From NCBI GenBank assembly GCA_964196155.1, contig CAXMRP010000065.1, forward strand, positions 1 to 45,855: DNA of 45,855 nucleotides, given 5' to 3'. A model generated the notes under the pieces. That model did not search any database, was not told the origin of the DNA, and worked only from the letters and a program-made list of their open reading frames with translations. Position numbers and translations under genes: made by a program. Below, piece by piece: positions 16,477 through 25,369 of this stretch. The stretch's first letter is position 1. Each line of letters begins with the position of its first letter. The DNA comes from CAXMRP01 sp964196155. GTDB lineage: Bacteria; Pseudomonadota; Alphaproteobacteria; Rhizobiales; Afifellaceae.

Positions 16477-17220
16477 TCATGCCGGCGCGCGAAATTCCTG
16501 CCAGCTTGTGCTGGGAAAATCGAAAATCTGTCCCGTCCGGTCAAATGCCGGGTCTGCCATCGCAACCAGATGCGGGGCCAGTTCAACCGGTGTCTTGAGC
16601 GTTTGCGGGTCTTCGCCGGGCCGGGCCAGCGCCCGCATGGCGGTGCGCAAGGGGCCTGGTTCGACGATAGCGACACGGATAGCGGTTTTGGCCACTTCCG
16701 CCGCGTAGGTGCGCGCCAGAGCCTCCAGCGCCGCTTTGGAGGCCGAATAGGCACCCCAGAAGGGCATGCATTTGGCTGCCGCGCCTGAGGAGATGAAAAT
16801 CGCCCGCCCGGCATCGGATTTTCGCAACAGCGGATCAAGCGCCCGGATCAGGCGCCAGTTGGCGGTTACATTGACCGCAAACACATCGTCCCACACGTCC
16901 GGTGGAATATGGCCGGTCGGCGACAGTTGGCCAAGAAGGCCGGCATTGCCCAACAGGATATCGAGTTTGCCCCAGCGCTCGAATATTTTGGCGCCGAGCC
17001 GGTCAATCGCCGGCATGTCTTTCAGATCGATCGGCACCAGTGTCGCAGCGCCGCCGGCGGCGCGGATGTCATCGTCGAGTTCTTCAAGGCCGCCAACCGT
17101 GCGCGCCACTGCCACGACGTGAGCCCCGGCCTTTGCGTAAGCCAGTGCCGCCTGATAGCCGATGCCGCGCGAGGCGCCGGTGACAACGGCAATCCTGCCG
17201 TCAAGAACCTTTTCGGTCAT
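16477..17220 (-). CDS. SDR-family NAD(P)-dependent oxidoreductase
   Basis: A 247-residue classical short-chain dehydrogenase. It has the Rossmann glycine motif TGASRGIG (15-22), NAG at 92-94, and the catalytic Ser145, Tyr158 and Lys162 (YSASK). The PGPLRT stretch after beta-6 is typical. The substrate cannot be predicted; the overall pattern resembles the YciK-like SDRs. It follows purF on the same strand with a 50-base gap, a neighbourhood I recall from other Rhizobiales, though no metabolic link to purine synthesis is known. Confidence 0.9.
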   Translation of the reverse strand: MTEKVLDGRIAVVTGASRGIGYQAALAYAKAGAHVVAVARTVGGLEELDDDIRAAGGAATLVPIDLKDMPAIDRLGAKIFERWGKLDILLGNAGLLGQLSPTGHIPPDVWDDVFAVNVTANWRLIRALDPLLRKSDAGRAIFISSGAAAKCMPFWGAYSASKAALEALARTYAAEVAKTAIRVAIVEPGPLRTAMRALARPGEDPQTLKTPVELAPHLVAMADPAFDRTGQIFDFPSTSWQEFRAPA

Positions 17221-17270
17221 AACCGCTCCACAACCATTTCTATCAGGAAATCCGGCTCGAAAACCGCCGC

Positions 17271-18710
17271 CTAGCCGGCTTCGGCCAGGAGGTTGAGCTG
17301 GCGCACATCGGATGGCCCGTCCCGGTCAGTCAGGCGGGTTGGGTAGGCACCGGTAAAACAGGCATCGCAATATTGCGGATGCTCTGGATCGCGCGCTTTC
17401 TCGCCAACCGCCCGGTACAAACCGTCAATCGAAAGAAATTCCAGACTGTCGACACCGATATGGACGGCCATGTTCTCTGGCGACATTGTCGAGGCAAGAA
17501 GTTTGCTTTTTTCCGGCGTATCCACTCCGTAAAAACATGGATCGCGGGTCGGCGGGCAGGCAATCCGCATATGGACTTCCGTGGCGCCGGCTTCGCGAAC
17601 CATCTCGACTATTTTGGTGGAAGTCGTGCCGCGCACGATGGAATCATCCACCAGCACCACCCGCTTGCCCTTGAGGATGGCGGAATTGGCATTGTGTTTC
17701 AGTTTCACGCCCATATGGCGGATAGCGTCGGACGGCTCGATAAAGGTGCGCCCGACATAATGATTGCGGATGATGCCCAGATCAAAGGGAATGCCGCTGG
17801 CTTCGGCAAAACCGATCGCCGCCGGCGTGCCACTGTCCGGAACCGGCACCACGAGATCAGCCGTCGCCGGCGCCTCGCGCGACAGTTCGGCGCCTATGCG
17901 CTTGCGGGTCTCATAAACACTGGCGTTACCGACAATGGAATCCGGCCGGGCGAAATAAACATGTTCGAAAATGCAAAATCGCGAGCGCGCCGCCCCAAAT
18001 GGCTTGCGCGATTCAAGCCCCTCTTCGGTTATAACAACCATCTCGCCGGGTTCGATTTCGCGCACGAGTTTGGCGCCGATAATATCAAGAGCGCAGGTTT
18101 CCGAGGCCAAAACAAACGATCCATCCAAATCGCCCAGCACCAGCGGGCGCACACCAAGCGGATCGCGGCAGCCGATCAGCTTTTTCTCGGACAGCGCCAC
18201 CAGTGAATAGGCACCTTCCACCTGGGACAAGGCGTCGGTGAGGCGATTGACCAGTCGCCCCCGGTCGCTGGTTGCCGTCAGATGGATCAGACTTTCGGTG
18301 TCCGAAGTCGACTGGAAGATCGAACCACGCTGTTGCAAGCGCCGCTGCAGGGTACGGGCGTTGGTGATGTTGCCATTGTGGGCGACGGCAAATCCACCGG
18401 CGGCAAACTCGGCAAACATCGGCTGCACATTGCGCAACACCGGCGCACCGGTTGTCGAGTAGCGATTGTGACCAATGGCGCGATTGCCCTTTAACCGGGC
18501 AATCACATTGGGACGGGTGAAATTGTCGCCGACCAGCCCGATATGCCGTTCGATGAAAAACTGGCTGCCGTCAAAGCTGACGACGCCTGCCGCTTCCTGT
18601 CCGCGATGTTGTAGGGCATGCAGTCCAAGCGCGGTCAGCGTCGCGGCGTCCGGATGGTCGAAAATGCCGAAAACACCGCATTCGTCGTGAAATCCATCCT
18701 GATCAGTCAT
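17271..18710 (-). CDS. purF: Amidophosphoribosyltransferase
   Basis: First committed step of purine synthesis: PRPP + Gln to phosphoribosylamine. The 479-residue precursor begins with a 10-residue propeptide cleaved before nucleophile Cys11 (HDECGVFGIF). An Ntn glutaminase domain (about 11-240) is followed by a phosphoribosyltransferase domain with the PRPP loop VVLVDDSIVRGTT (351-363). Cys246, Cys385, Cys448 and Cys451 match the four-Cys pattern of Bacillus-type enzymes that hold an oxygen-sensitive [4Fe-4S] cluster, so this belongs to that class and not to the E. coli type. It lies 32 bases after cvpA on the same strand, the classic cvpA-purF pair. Confidence 0.96.
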   Translation of the reverse strand: MTDQDGFHDECGVFGIFDHPDAATLTALGLHALQHRGQEAAGVVSFDGSQFFIERHIGLVGDNFTRPNVIARLKGNRAIGHNRYSTTGAPVLRNVQPMFAEFAAGGFAVAHNGNITNARTLQRRLQQRGSIFQSTSDTESLIHLTATSDRGRLVNRLTDALSQVEGAYSLVALSEKKLIGCRDPLGVRPLVLGDLDGSFVLASETCALDIIGAKLVREIEPGEMVVITEEGLESRKPFGAARSRFCIFEHVYFARPDSIVGNASVYETRKRIGAELSREAPATADLVVPVPDSGTPAAIGFAEASGIPFDLGIIRNHYVGRTFIEPSDAIRHMGVKLKHNANSAILKGKRVVLVDDSIVRGTTSTKIVEMVREAGATEVHMRIACPPTRDPCFYGVDTPEKSKLLASTMSPENMAVHIGVDSLEFLSIDGLYRAVGEKARDPEHPQYCDACFTGAYPTRLTDRDGPSDVRQLNLLAEAG

Positions 18711-18742
18711 CGAACAATCGTCCTGGTGGGAAATCCGAAAAT

Positions 18743-19351
18743 CTACTGCCCGGTCTCAACCCGCACTTGCCGCTCCAGCGCGTGCTGGTCATCGGCGCGA
18801 TAAGTGCTTGAAGCCGGATCGGCTTCGGCCGCGCGCTCCGCATCATCCTTGCGGAACCGGTCCATGATCTCCGCTTCCGGGTCTTCGGGCAGCGCGTTGA
18901 TGATGTCATTGCCGATGGCGTCCAGCCACGGTTTGGATTTGGCTTGGGCAATCCAAACCGGCTGCTTGTCCTCGGCCATGAAAAAATTGAGGAACAGAAC
19001 CCCGATCACCACCAAAATGACGCCGCGGCCGGCTCCGAACAAAAAGCCCAGCGTCCGGTCAAGCGGTCCGGCCTTGGAATCCAGAATGAAATCTGAAATT
19101 CGCATGGTGATGATGGACACGACGATCAGCGTGGCAAAAAATATGCCGACCACTGTGACACCGAGCGCCACCGTACTCTCGCTGATATAGCGCTGGACGT
19201 AGGGAAGGGCCGGTTCCCAGAAGAAATAGGCGACCGCCGCTGCCGCGACCCACGATGCGATGGAAAACACTTCGCGGGTGAAGCCGCGGACCATCGCCAG
19301 TCCGGCCGATATCAGCACGACGAATATCAATATGCCGTCAAGAATGGTCAT
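18743..19351 (-). CDS. cvpA: CvpA-family inner-membrane protein
   Basis: A 202-residue protein with four hydrophobic segments (about 5-24, 29-48, 63-85, 102-124) and a charged cytoplasmic tail. TREVFSIASWVAAAAVAYFF and LDRTLGFLFGAGRGVILVV are the family's conserved stretches. CvpA was first linked to colicin V production and more recently to envelope stress and bile tolerance; its biochemical role is not settled. The tail (about 135-202) is acidic and likely disordered. It precedes purF on the minus strand, as in E. coli and many alphaproteobacteria. Confidence 0.92.
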   Translation of the reverse strand: MTILDGILIFVVLISAGLAMVRGFTREVFSIASWVAAAAVAYFFWEPALPYVQRYISESTVALGVTVVGIFFATLIVVSIITMRISDFILDSKAGPLDRTLGFLFGAGRGVILVVIGVLFLNFFMAEDKQPVWIAQAKSKPWLDAIGNDIINALPEDPEAEIMDRFRKDDAERAAEADPASSTYRADDQHALERQVRVETGQ

Positions 19352-19385
19352 ATTTGTCAGGCGCGCACGCCCATCCCGTTCTTAG

Positions 19386-19400
19386 GGCCGCACTGCGGCC
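19386..19400 (-). other. GC hairpin between radA and cvpA
   Basis: GGCCGC and GCGGCC form a perfect six-pair stem with a three-base loop in the 59-base gap. No T-tract follows on the minus strand, so it may slow or stabilise the transcript and is not called a terminator. Confidence 0.3.
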
Positions 19401-19410
19401 GAGTTGCGGT

Positions 19411-20802
19411 TTAACTCGTGGGGTCAGCGCGGACGCTCGTTTCCGCTGCCCCGGCAAAATACGCAACCAAGTCACTGAGCCTGCTGATCGGCGTCTTCAT
19501 TACCTGTGCCGATCCTGTCTCACCACTGTTTGCCGGCAGGACAGCACTGCCAAATCCGAGCTTTTCGGCCTCTCGTAGCCGGGTCTCGGTTCGCGGTACC
19601 GGCCGGACGGCACCGGACAGGCTTATTTCGCCGAAATATACCGTCTCGGCAGGGGCCGCAACCCCGCTTCGCGCCGATATCAACGCGGCGGCGACTGCAA
19701 GGTCGGCGGCAGGCTCGGAAAGCCGCAAGCCCCCGGCCACGTTGAGGTACACATCTGACGACCCAAAGCGCAGGCCGCAGCGCGCTTCCAGCACGGCCAG
19801 GATCATCGCCAACCGCCCGGTATCCCAGCCAACGACGGCCCGGCGCGGCGTGCCCAGCGATGATTCGGCAACCAGCGCTTGCACTTCCACCAATATCGGT
19901 CGCGACCCTTCCAGCGAGGCCAGCACTGCGGCGCCGGGGCTGGTTCCCGATTTGTCGCCGATAAATAGTTCCGATGGACTGGCCACTTCTTTCAGGCCTA
20001 CCCCGGTCATTTCGAACAGGCCAATTTCGCCGGCCGGGCCGAAGCGGTTTTTCACGGTGCGCAAGATTCGGTATTGGTGGCCGCTGTCGCCTTCAAAATA
20101 AAGTACCGCATCGACCATATGTTCGACAACACGGGGGCCGGCGATCTGGCCGTCCTTGGTGACGTGGCCGACCAGAACGACAATGGTCCCGGTCGATTTG
20201 GCGTGGCGGATCAGCGCCTGCGTCGAGTTGCGCACCTGTGTCACCGTGCCCGGCGCACTGTCGGCAATGTCGGTCCACAATGTCTGGATGGAATCGGCGA
20301 TGATCAGATCGGCATGGCCGGCCGATTTGACCGTCGCCAAAATGTCTTCCACCCGGGTTTCAGCCACAAGCAGCACCGGCGCATCGCGCAGGCCAAGCCG
20401 CTCAGCCCGCATCCGCACCTGCTCGATCGCTTCTTCGCCGGATACATAGACAATTTTTGAACCAGCCTGCGCCATGGCAGCGGCAATCTGCAAAAGCAGT
20501 GTCGACTTGCCGATGCCCGGATCGCCACCGACCAGCAGCGCCGATCCGGCAACGAAACCGCCGCCGATCACGTGATCGAACTCGGCCATGCCACCGGCGA
20601 GCCGCGCTACCGGTTCGCTTTTACCGGCAAGCGACAGGAGTTCACCGGCTCTGCCCTGGCCGAGCGCCAGGGAGGAGGGCGCCTTGGTCGCCGCTTCCTC
20701 ATGCAGCGTGTTCCAGGCATTGCACGCCTCGCAGCGGCCCTGCCATTTCTGCGCAATCGCCCCGCATACCGAACACACAAATGTCGCCCGCGCCCGGCTC
20801 AT
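19411..20802 (-). CDS. radA: DNA repair ATPase RadA
   Basis: RecA-related helicase that extends recombination intermediates by branch migration. The 463 residues show the full family order: N-terminal zinc finger (Cys10, Cys13, Cys24, Cys27), RecA-like ATPase with Walker A GGDPGIGKST (92-101), the RadA-specific KNRFG motif (251-255), and a C-terminal Lon-protease-like domain (about 285-445) containing YLNVAGGLRLSEPAADLAVA. The order dnaB-alr-radA-cvpA-purF on the minus strand is recurrent in alphaproteobacteria, and gaps here are 39 to 59 bases, which suggests co-transcription. Confidence 0.96.
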   Translation of the reverse strand: MSRARATFVCSVCGAIAQKWQGRCEACNAWNTLHEEAATKAPSSLALGQGRAGELLSLAGKSEPVARLAGGMAEFDHVIGGGFVAGSALLVGGDPGIGKSTLLLQIAAAMAQAGSKIVYVSGEEAIEQVRMRAERLGLRDAPVLLVAETRVEDILATVKSAGHADLIIADSIQTLWTDIADSAPGTVTQVRNSTQALIRHAKSTGTIVVLVGHVTKDGQIAGPRVVEHMVDAVLYFEGDSGHQYRILRTVKNRFGPAGEIGLFEMTGVGLKEVASPSELFIGDKSGTSPGAAVLASLEGSRPILVEVQALVAESSLGTPRRAVVGWDTGRLAMILAVLEARCGLRFGSSDVYLNVAGGLRLSEPAADLAVAAALISARSGVAAPAETVYFGEISLSGAVRPVPRTETRLREAEKLGFGSAVLPANSGETGSAQVMKTPISRLSDLVAYFAGAAETSVRADPTS

Positions 20803-20841
20803 CTCAGAGGTTGTTCTTTGTTAGGTGCATGGTGATCCCGG

Positions 20842-21978
20842 TCATACTTTTTTCGGACCGCCATCGAAAGTTTCGCGCACCGCGCGACGACTAAGTCCGG
20901 TCAACAACTCATAGCCGATTGTACCGGCGCTGTGCGCAACGTCATCGATGGAAAGCGTCGGCCCGAACAATTCCGCCTTGCCGCCGCGATGGGCGATACC
21001 ATCGGGAAGGTCGGTGACATCGACCGCAATCAGATCCATCGACACCCGGCCAATTAGCGGTGCCAGATGTCCGCCGATCGCTACCTGTGCACCCGGCCGG
21101 TCATTGCTGGAACCGGCGGATCGCAAATAGCCATCGCCATAACCGGCGGCGAGGATGGCGATGCGGCTGTCGCGGTCAACAGATTGCGCGCCGCCATAAC
21201 CGACGCTCTCGCCGGTTTTCACGGTACGGACCTGAAGAATGCGCGCCAAGACCGAGACCACCGAATACATTTTTGCATCCGGGTGGGAGCCGCCGCCGTA
21301 AAGTGCGACCCCCGGCCGGACGAGATCATGGTGGGCCGCTTGATCGAGGAAAATGCCCGGTGAATTTGCCAGCGAACCCGGCACACCGGGGAACAGCGCC
21401 CGCAGGTTGGCAAAGCGCTCGATTTGCCGGAAATTCAGCGGATGGTCCGGCGTATCGGCGCAGGCCAGATGGCTCATCAACAGATCAATGCCGGCGCTGT
21501 CGATCAATTCAGCCGCGCCTTTGTCCGCCAGGCCCAGGGCTTCGTCCATCGACAACCCCAGCCGGTTCATGCCTGTGTCAATATGAACGGCAGCGCCAAG
21601 GTCACGCGCGCCTGCGTTAGTGCCTCGGCTTGCACGAAACGCGCGCCATTCGGACAATTCGTCAAGATTACCAAGAACAGGCCGCAGCTGGTGGGTCGCA
21701 TAGTCCGCCGGCGGACCGATCAGACCATCCAGAACATAGATCACCGCCTGCGGCGCTAGCTGCCGCACCTGAATACCTTCTGCCGCGGTGGCAACGAAAA
21801 ACACCGTGCAGCCAGCCGTGGCAAACACCGGCACTGCGACATCAAGGCCGAGCCCATAGGCATCCGCCTTGACGACTGCGGCGCAGGTCGCCGCTCCCGA
21901 CAGGCGGTTCAGCCGTCGCCAGTTGGCCGCCAGCGCCGCCGTATCGATGCGCACCCGCAGCGGCGAACCGTCCGTCAT
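20842..21978 (-). CDS. alr: Alanine racemase
   Basis: PLP-dependent enzyme converting L- to D-alanine for peptidoglycan. The 378 residues contain the PLP Lys37 in AVVKADAYGLG and the second catalytic base Tyr261 in SVGYGG, with HIDTGMNRLGL, SHLACAD and IGRVSMDLIAVD as further family marks. It is placed between dnaB (48-base gap) and radA (39-base gap). Whether this is the biosynthetic (Alr) or the catabolic (DadX) form cannot be told from sequence alone, but the absence of a neighbouring dadA favours Alr. Confidence 0.95.
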   Translation of the reverse strand: MTDGSPLRVRIDTAALAANWRRLNRLSGAATCAAVVKADAYGLGLDVAVPVFATAGCTVFFVATAAEGIQVRQLAPQAVIYVLDGLIGPPADYATHQLRPVLGNLDELSEWRAFRASRGTNAGARDLGAAVHIDTGMNRLGLSMDEALGLADKGAAELIDSAGIDLLMSHLACADTPDHPLNFRQIERFANLRALFPGVPGSLANSPGIFLDQAAHHDLVRPGVALYGGGSHPDAKMYSVVSVLARILQVRTVKTGESVGYGGAQSVDRDSRIAILAAGYGDGYLRSAGSSNDRPGAQVAIGGHLAPLIGRVSMDLIAVDVTDLPDGIAHRGGKAELFGPTLSIDDVAHSAGTIGYELLTGLSRRAVRETFDGGPKKV

Positions 21979-22026
21979 TGGGCGCGGGCCGTCGCCACGA
22001 TCCCACCGGCCCCGGACGCGATGGCT

Positions 22027-23526
22027 CTATTCATACCGGTCCGGCATCTTGTCGGTGCGGGCGATCGAGGAGAACCGGGTGACATCTGCATCGAACTGCA
22101 GTTCGATGACGCCGGTTGGACCATGGCGCTGTTTGCCGATGATGACTTCGGAGCGACCGGTCAGTTCCTCCATTTCCGCTTGCCACTTGAAGAACTCCTC
22201 GGTGCCTTCCTTGGGTTTGCGGTTTTTCAGGTAATATTCCTCGCGGTAGATAAACAGCACCACATCGGCATCCTGCTCGATCGATCCTGATTCACGTAAG
22301 TCAGACAGTTGCGGGCGCTTGTCGTCGCGCGATTCCACCTGCCGTGACAATTGCGATAGCGCTACAATTGGAACTTGAAGTTCCTTCGCCAACGCTTTGA
22401 GATTGGTGGTGATTTCAGTTATTTCCTGAACCCTGTTTTCAGAACTGCGGCGCGACGATCCCTGCATCAGTTGCAGATAGTCGATAATCAGCAGATCAAG
22501 CCCCCGCTGGCGTTTCAGCCGCCGCGCGCGTGCGGCAAGCTGGGCAACGGATATGCCGCCGGTCTGATCGATATAGAGCGGGATCTTCTGAATTTCCTGG
22601 GCCACCTCGACGATCTTGTCGAACTGGTCTTCGTGGATTGCGCCCCGCCTGATTTCGGATGACGGCACACCGGCTTGCTCGGCAAGTATGCGGGTTGCCA
22701 GCTGTTCTGAGGACATCTCCAGCGAATAGAATCCGACAATGCCGCCGTCGACCGTGGTGATCGAACCATCGGCCGCTTGCTCGCCGCGCCACGCCTTGGC
22801 GATATTGTATGCGATATTGGTGGCCAGCGACGTCTTGCCCATACCCGGACGGGCGGCAAGGACCACCAGATCGGACTTCTGCAGGCCCCCCATCAGCCGG
22901 TCCATGTCGTAGAGCCCGGTGGCCAGTCCCGACAGATGACCGTCGCGTTTATAGGCGGCCGCAGCCATCTCGATTGCCGATTTCAGCGCCGAGGTAAAAT
23001 CGTGGAAACCGCTGTCGAAGCGCCCGGTCTCGGCCAGTTCATAAAGCCGTCGTTCGGCATCCTCGATCTGTGCGCGCGGACCCATGTCGACGGGCGCGTC
23101 ATAAGCAATATTAACGACATCCTCGCCAATCGTTACCAGCGAGCGCCGGATGGCCAGATCATAAATCGTGCGGCCATAATCCTCCGCATTGATGATCGTC
23201 GCCGCCTCATAAGCCAGCCGCGAAAGATATTCGCCGGCCGTGATGTCGCCGACCCGTTCGTTCTCTTGCAGGAAGCTTTTGATCGTCCGCGGATCGGCGA
23301 TCTTGCCCATGCGGATCAACTGTGCGGCCTTTTCGAACAGCAGCTGGTGAAGCGGATCGAAAAAATGCACCGGCATCAGAAAGTCCGACACCCGGTAATA
23401 AGCCTCGTTGTTGATCAGGATCGCGCCAAGCAGCGCCTGCTCCAACTCGATATTGTGGGGGCTCTGCCGATGGGTCTGGTGTTCTGAAATACCGAGAGGT
23501 TCGGGCAGGTTTTCGGCAAGCGTCAT
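22027..23526 (-). CDS. dnaB: Replicative DNA helicase DnaB
   Basis: Hexameric helicase that unwinds the fork ahead of the replisome. The 499 residues have the N-terminal helical domain (about 22-130, starting HNIELEQALLGAIL), a linker helix and a RecA-like ATPase domain with Walker A ARPGMGKTS (225-233), Walker B LLIIDYLQLM and the C-terminal DVVLFIYREEYY. No intein or insertion interrupts the motor domain. The gene lies downstream of the rpsF-rpsR-rplI unit but is separated from it by a strong terminator, so it must be expressed from its own promoter in the leader. Confidence 0.97.
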   Translation of the reverse strand: MTLAENLPEPLGISEHQTHRQSPHNIELEQALLGAILINNEAYYRVSDFLMPVHFFDPLHQLLFEKAAQLIRMGKIADPRTIKSFLQENERVGDITAGEYLSRLAYEAATIINAEDYGRTIYDLAIRRSLVTIGEDVVNIAYDAPVDMGPRAQIEDAERRLYELAETGRFDSGFHDFTSALKSAIEMAAAAYKRDGHLSGLATGLYDMDRLMGGLQKSDLVVLAARPGMGKTSLATNIAYNIAKAWRGEQAADGSITTVDGGIVGFYSLEMSSEQLATRILAEQAGVPSSEIRRGAIHEDQFDKIVEVAQEIQKIPLYIDQTGGISVAQLAARARRLKRQRGLDLLIIDYLQLMQGSSRRSSENRVQEITEITTNLKALAKELQVPIVALSQLSRQVESRDDKRPQLSDLRESGSIEQDADVVLFIYREEYYLKNRKPKEGTEEFFKWQAEMEELTGRSEVIIGKQRHGPTGVIELQFDADVTRFSSIARTDKMPDRYE

Positions 23527-23788
23527 GTAGTCGTCTCAAATGTGGGTCTTTGGTCTACGCGTCTCTTTTGCTGGTGAACAGCAACCACAACAGGTCTTGC
23601 TCCGCACCGCTCGCTTTCCACACTGTTCTAGGTCAAAAATACCCTTCTGCTCCTATCGGCAGAATTGGCTTGACTGTCGCATTGGAACGAATCGCTTCCA
23701 AGTGTCGCACAAAAGGACAACTGCCGGCGAAAACGCGATGCCGGCAATCCGCGAGCTACCATGCCGCAGCGGACCGGACGCTGGGCAC
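23527..23788 (-). promoter_or_regulatory. dnaB upstream region with weak hairpin
   Basis: Together with the rplI terminator this is a 341-base gene-free gap (23527-23867). Read toward dnaB it contains TTCTGC and GCAGAA arms (23659-23664 and 23645-23650) with an eight-base loop, followed after a few bases by TTTTT (23635-23639), which resembles a weak attenuator. TTGACC occurs next to it, but no -10 box at correct spacing could be found. A dnaB promoter must lie here; its position is not resolved. Confidence 0.35.
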
Positions 23789-23816
23789 AAAAAAAGGGGC
23801 GCCACTGCGGCGCCCC
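23789..23816 (-). terminator. Intrinsic terminator of the rpsF-rpsR-rplI unit
   Basis: On the minus strand GGGGCGCC-GCAGT-GGCGCCCC is followed at once by seven Ts. The perfect 8-pair GC stem and T-run, 52 bases after the rplI stop, make a strong terminator. Confidence 0.93.
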
Positions 23817-23867
23817 GTAATCCTGCGGTAAATTGCCCGCCAATTATCTGATTTTCAATTCCAGCGG

Positions 23868-24569
23868 TCAGGCCGGGCGCGGCTCGGCATCGGTATTTTC
23901 ACCTTCGCCCACGTCGCCGTCCTCACCAAAGACATCATCTGATGGCGCATCGTTGCTATCGCTGTCGGCGTCAACATCAGCCTCTGCCTCAACGGCTGCT
24001 TCAGCATCTTCGGCGTTTTCGAAGATCTCTTCCAGATCCGGAACTTCTTCATCGCCCTCATCGTCGTCGGCATATTGGTCGCGCCCGGTAAGATCTTCCC
24101 CGAGCGCCTGGCGTTCGGCTTCATCAGATGAGCGAGCCACATTGATGGTTACGGGAACCTCGACTTCCGGATGCAGAACCACCAAGACTTCCTGCATGCC
24201 GATTGTCTTGATCGGGCGATCGAGCCGAACCTGGCTGCGCTCGATCGAAAACCCGCCTTCCGACAACAGTTCGGCTACATCGCGTGGGGCTACCGAACCG
24301 TAAAGCTGGCCGGTCTCGCCAGCCTGACGAATGGCAACGAATGTCTCGCCATTCAGCTTGTCGCCGACAGTCTCAGCTTCGTTGCGCGCTTCCAGATTGC
24401 GCGCTTCAAGCTGGGTCTTGTCGCGGTCAAAGTGGGCTTTGTTGGTCTCGTTGGCCCGAAGTGCCTTGCCGTTGGGCAAAAGAAAGTTGCGGGCATAGCC
24501 GTTCTTGACGGTGACCACGTCGCCCATCTGGCCAAGTTTGGCCACACGTTCCAGTAAAATGACGTCCAT
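23868..24569 (-). CDS. rplI: Ribosomal protein bL9 with long acidic tail
   Basis: Large-subunit protein that binds 23S rRNA at the base of the L1 stalk and helps keep reading frame. Residues 1-50 are the conserved N domain (VILLERVAKLGQMGDVVTVKNGYARNF shortened here as VILLERVAKLGQMGD plus NGYARNFLLP), followed by the connecting helix and the C domain ending near VTINVARS. Residues about 164-233 form an Asp/Glu/Ala tail with almost no basic residues; typical bL9 is about 150 residues and many alphaproteobacterial ones about 190, so 233 is long. The ribosome-binding site AAGGAG lies six bases before the ATG. Last gene of the rpsF-rpsR-rplI unit. Confidence 0.96.
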   Translation of the reverse strand: MDVILLERVAKLGQMGDVVTVKNGYARNFLLPNGKALRANETNKAHFDRDKTQLEARNLEARNEAETVGDKLNGETFVAIRQAGETGQLYGSVAPRDVAELLSEGGFSIERSQVRLDRPIKTIGMQEVLVVLHPEVEVPVTINVARSSDEAERQALGEDLTGRDQYADDDEGDEEVPDLEEIFENAEDAEAAVEAEADVDADSDSNDAPSDDVFGEDGDVGEGENTDAEPRPA

Positions 24570-24587
24570 GTCGTTCTCCTTGCTGTC

Positions 24588-24611
24588 CCGCGCGATGAAC
24601 CATCGGCGCGG
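24588..24611 (-). promoter_or_regulatory. Hairpin before the rplI ribosome-binding site
   Basis: On the minus strand CCGCG-C-CGATG, loop GTT, CATCG-CGCGG forms a ten-pair stem with one bulged C in the 88-base rpsR-rplI gap. It ends about eight bases before the AAGGAG of rplI, leaving that site exposed. It could be an RNA-processing or stabilising element that adjusts bL9 output. Confidence 0.4.
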
Positions 24612-24657
24612 TTAGGGCAGGGTGATGCCTTGCCCAGCTGATCTCAGATGAAGGCTG

Positions 24658-24906
24658 CTATTTCAGCACGTACGGCAACAGGCCGAGGAACCGCGCCCGC
24701 TTGATTGCCCGCGCCAGTTCGCGCTGTCGTTTTGCCGAAACGGCGGTGATGCGCGAGGGAACGATCTTGCCCCGTTCGGAAATGTACCGCTCCAGCAGCT
24801 TGGCGTCCTTGTAATCGATCTTCGGCGAAGTATCGCTGGAGAACGGACAGGTTTTGCGCCGGCGGTGAAAGGGCCGCCGCGTTGGAAGCTGTGAAATGTC
24901 AACCAT
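24658..24906 (-). CDS. rpsR: Ribosomal protein bS18
   Basis: Small-subunit protein that dimerises with bS6 on the 16S rRNA platform. The 82 residues run from MVDISQLPTRRPFHRRRKTC through KIDYKDAKLLERYISERGKI to ARFLGLLPYVLK, all conserved bS18 segments. The longer frame reaching 25092 is rejected because its upstream part is the rpsF tail in another frame; the ATG at 24906 is the family start. It overlaps the rpsF stop by eight bases, so translation is coupled. One Cys (in KTCPF) remains of the zinc-binding set seen in some bS18 forms. Confidence 0.96.
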   Translation of the reverse strand: MVDISQLPTRRPFHRRRKTCPFSSDTSPKIDYKDAKLLERYISERGKIVPSRITAVSAKRQRELARAIKRARFLGLLPYVLK

Positions 24907-25369
24907 TGGCCTTTTCTCCTTCAGCCGGTGTTCCGCTTGCGCGTGCTGCGCCGGCATTGTCTCCACCGGCCCTGGTACCCGTCGGGCGTTCGCCGCCATC
25001 ATCGTCACGCCGGCGTTCGCGCTCGCGGCGACGACGCTCGTCGCGTTCCTTTTTCTGCATCTGCGCAGACGGCTCTTCTTCCAGCTCGTCAACGCGAATG
25101 GTCAGGAACCGCAAAATGTCTTCGCTCAGGCCCATTTGCCGTTCCATCTCCGCCACCGCGGCATGCGGTGCATCAATATTCATCAACGTATAATGCGCCT
25201 TGCGGTTCTTGCGGATCCGGTACGCAATGTTCCTCAAGCCCCAATATTCCGTTTTGCCAACGGAGCCGGAGCCTTCGTCAATGATGGATTTGAACTGGTT
25301 GAGCAGTTCATCGACCCGCTGCGAGGATACATCCTGGCGTGTCAAAAACACATTTTCATAAAAAGCCAT
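24899..25369 (-). CDS. rpsF: Ribosomal protein bS6
   Basis: Small-subunit platform protein and partner of bS18. Residues 1-95 are the ferredoxin-like bS6 fold (FYENVFLTRQDVS, VGKTEYWGLRNIAYRI, HYTLMNIDAP). Residues about 96-156 form a charged tail, first Arg/Glu/Asp-rich, then Gly/Ala/Thr-rich; extensions of this kind are common in alphaproteobacterial bS6. The ATG has GAAAGG six bases upstream, which lies in a predicted stem with the far end of the leader. First gene of rpsF-rpsR-rplI; unlike in many alphaproteobacteria no DUF2232 membrane-protein gene is present in the unit. Confidence 0.96.
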   Translation of the reverse strand: MAFYENVFLTRQDVSSQRVDELLNQFKSIIDEGSGSVGKTEYWGLRNIAYRIRKNRKAHYTLMNIDAPHAAVAEMERQMGLSEDILRFLTIRVDELEEEPSAQMQKKERDERRRRERERRRDDDGGERPTGTRAGGDNAGAARASGTPAEGEKANG

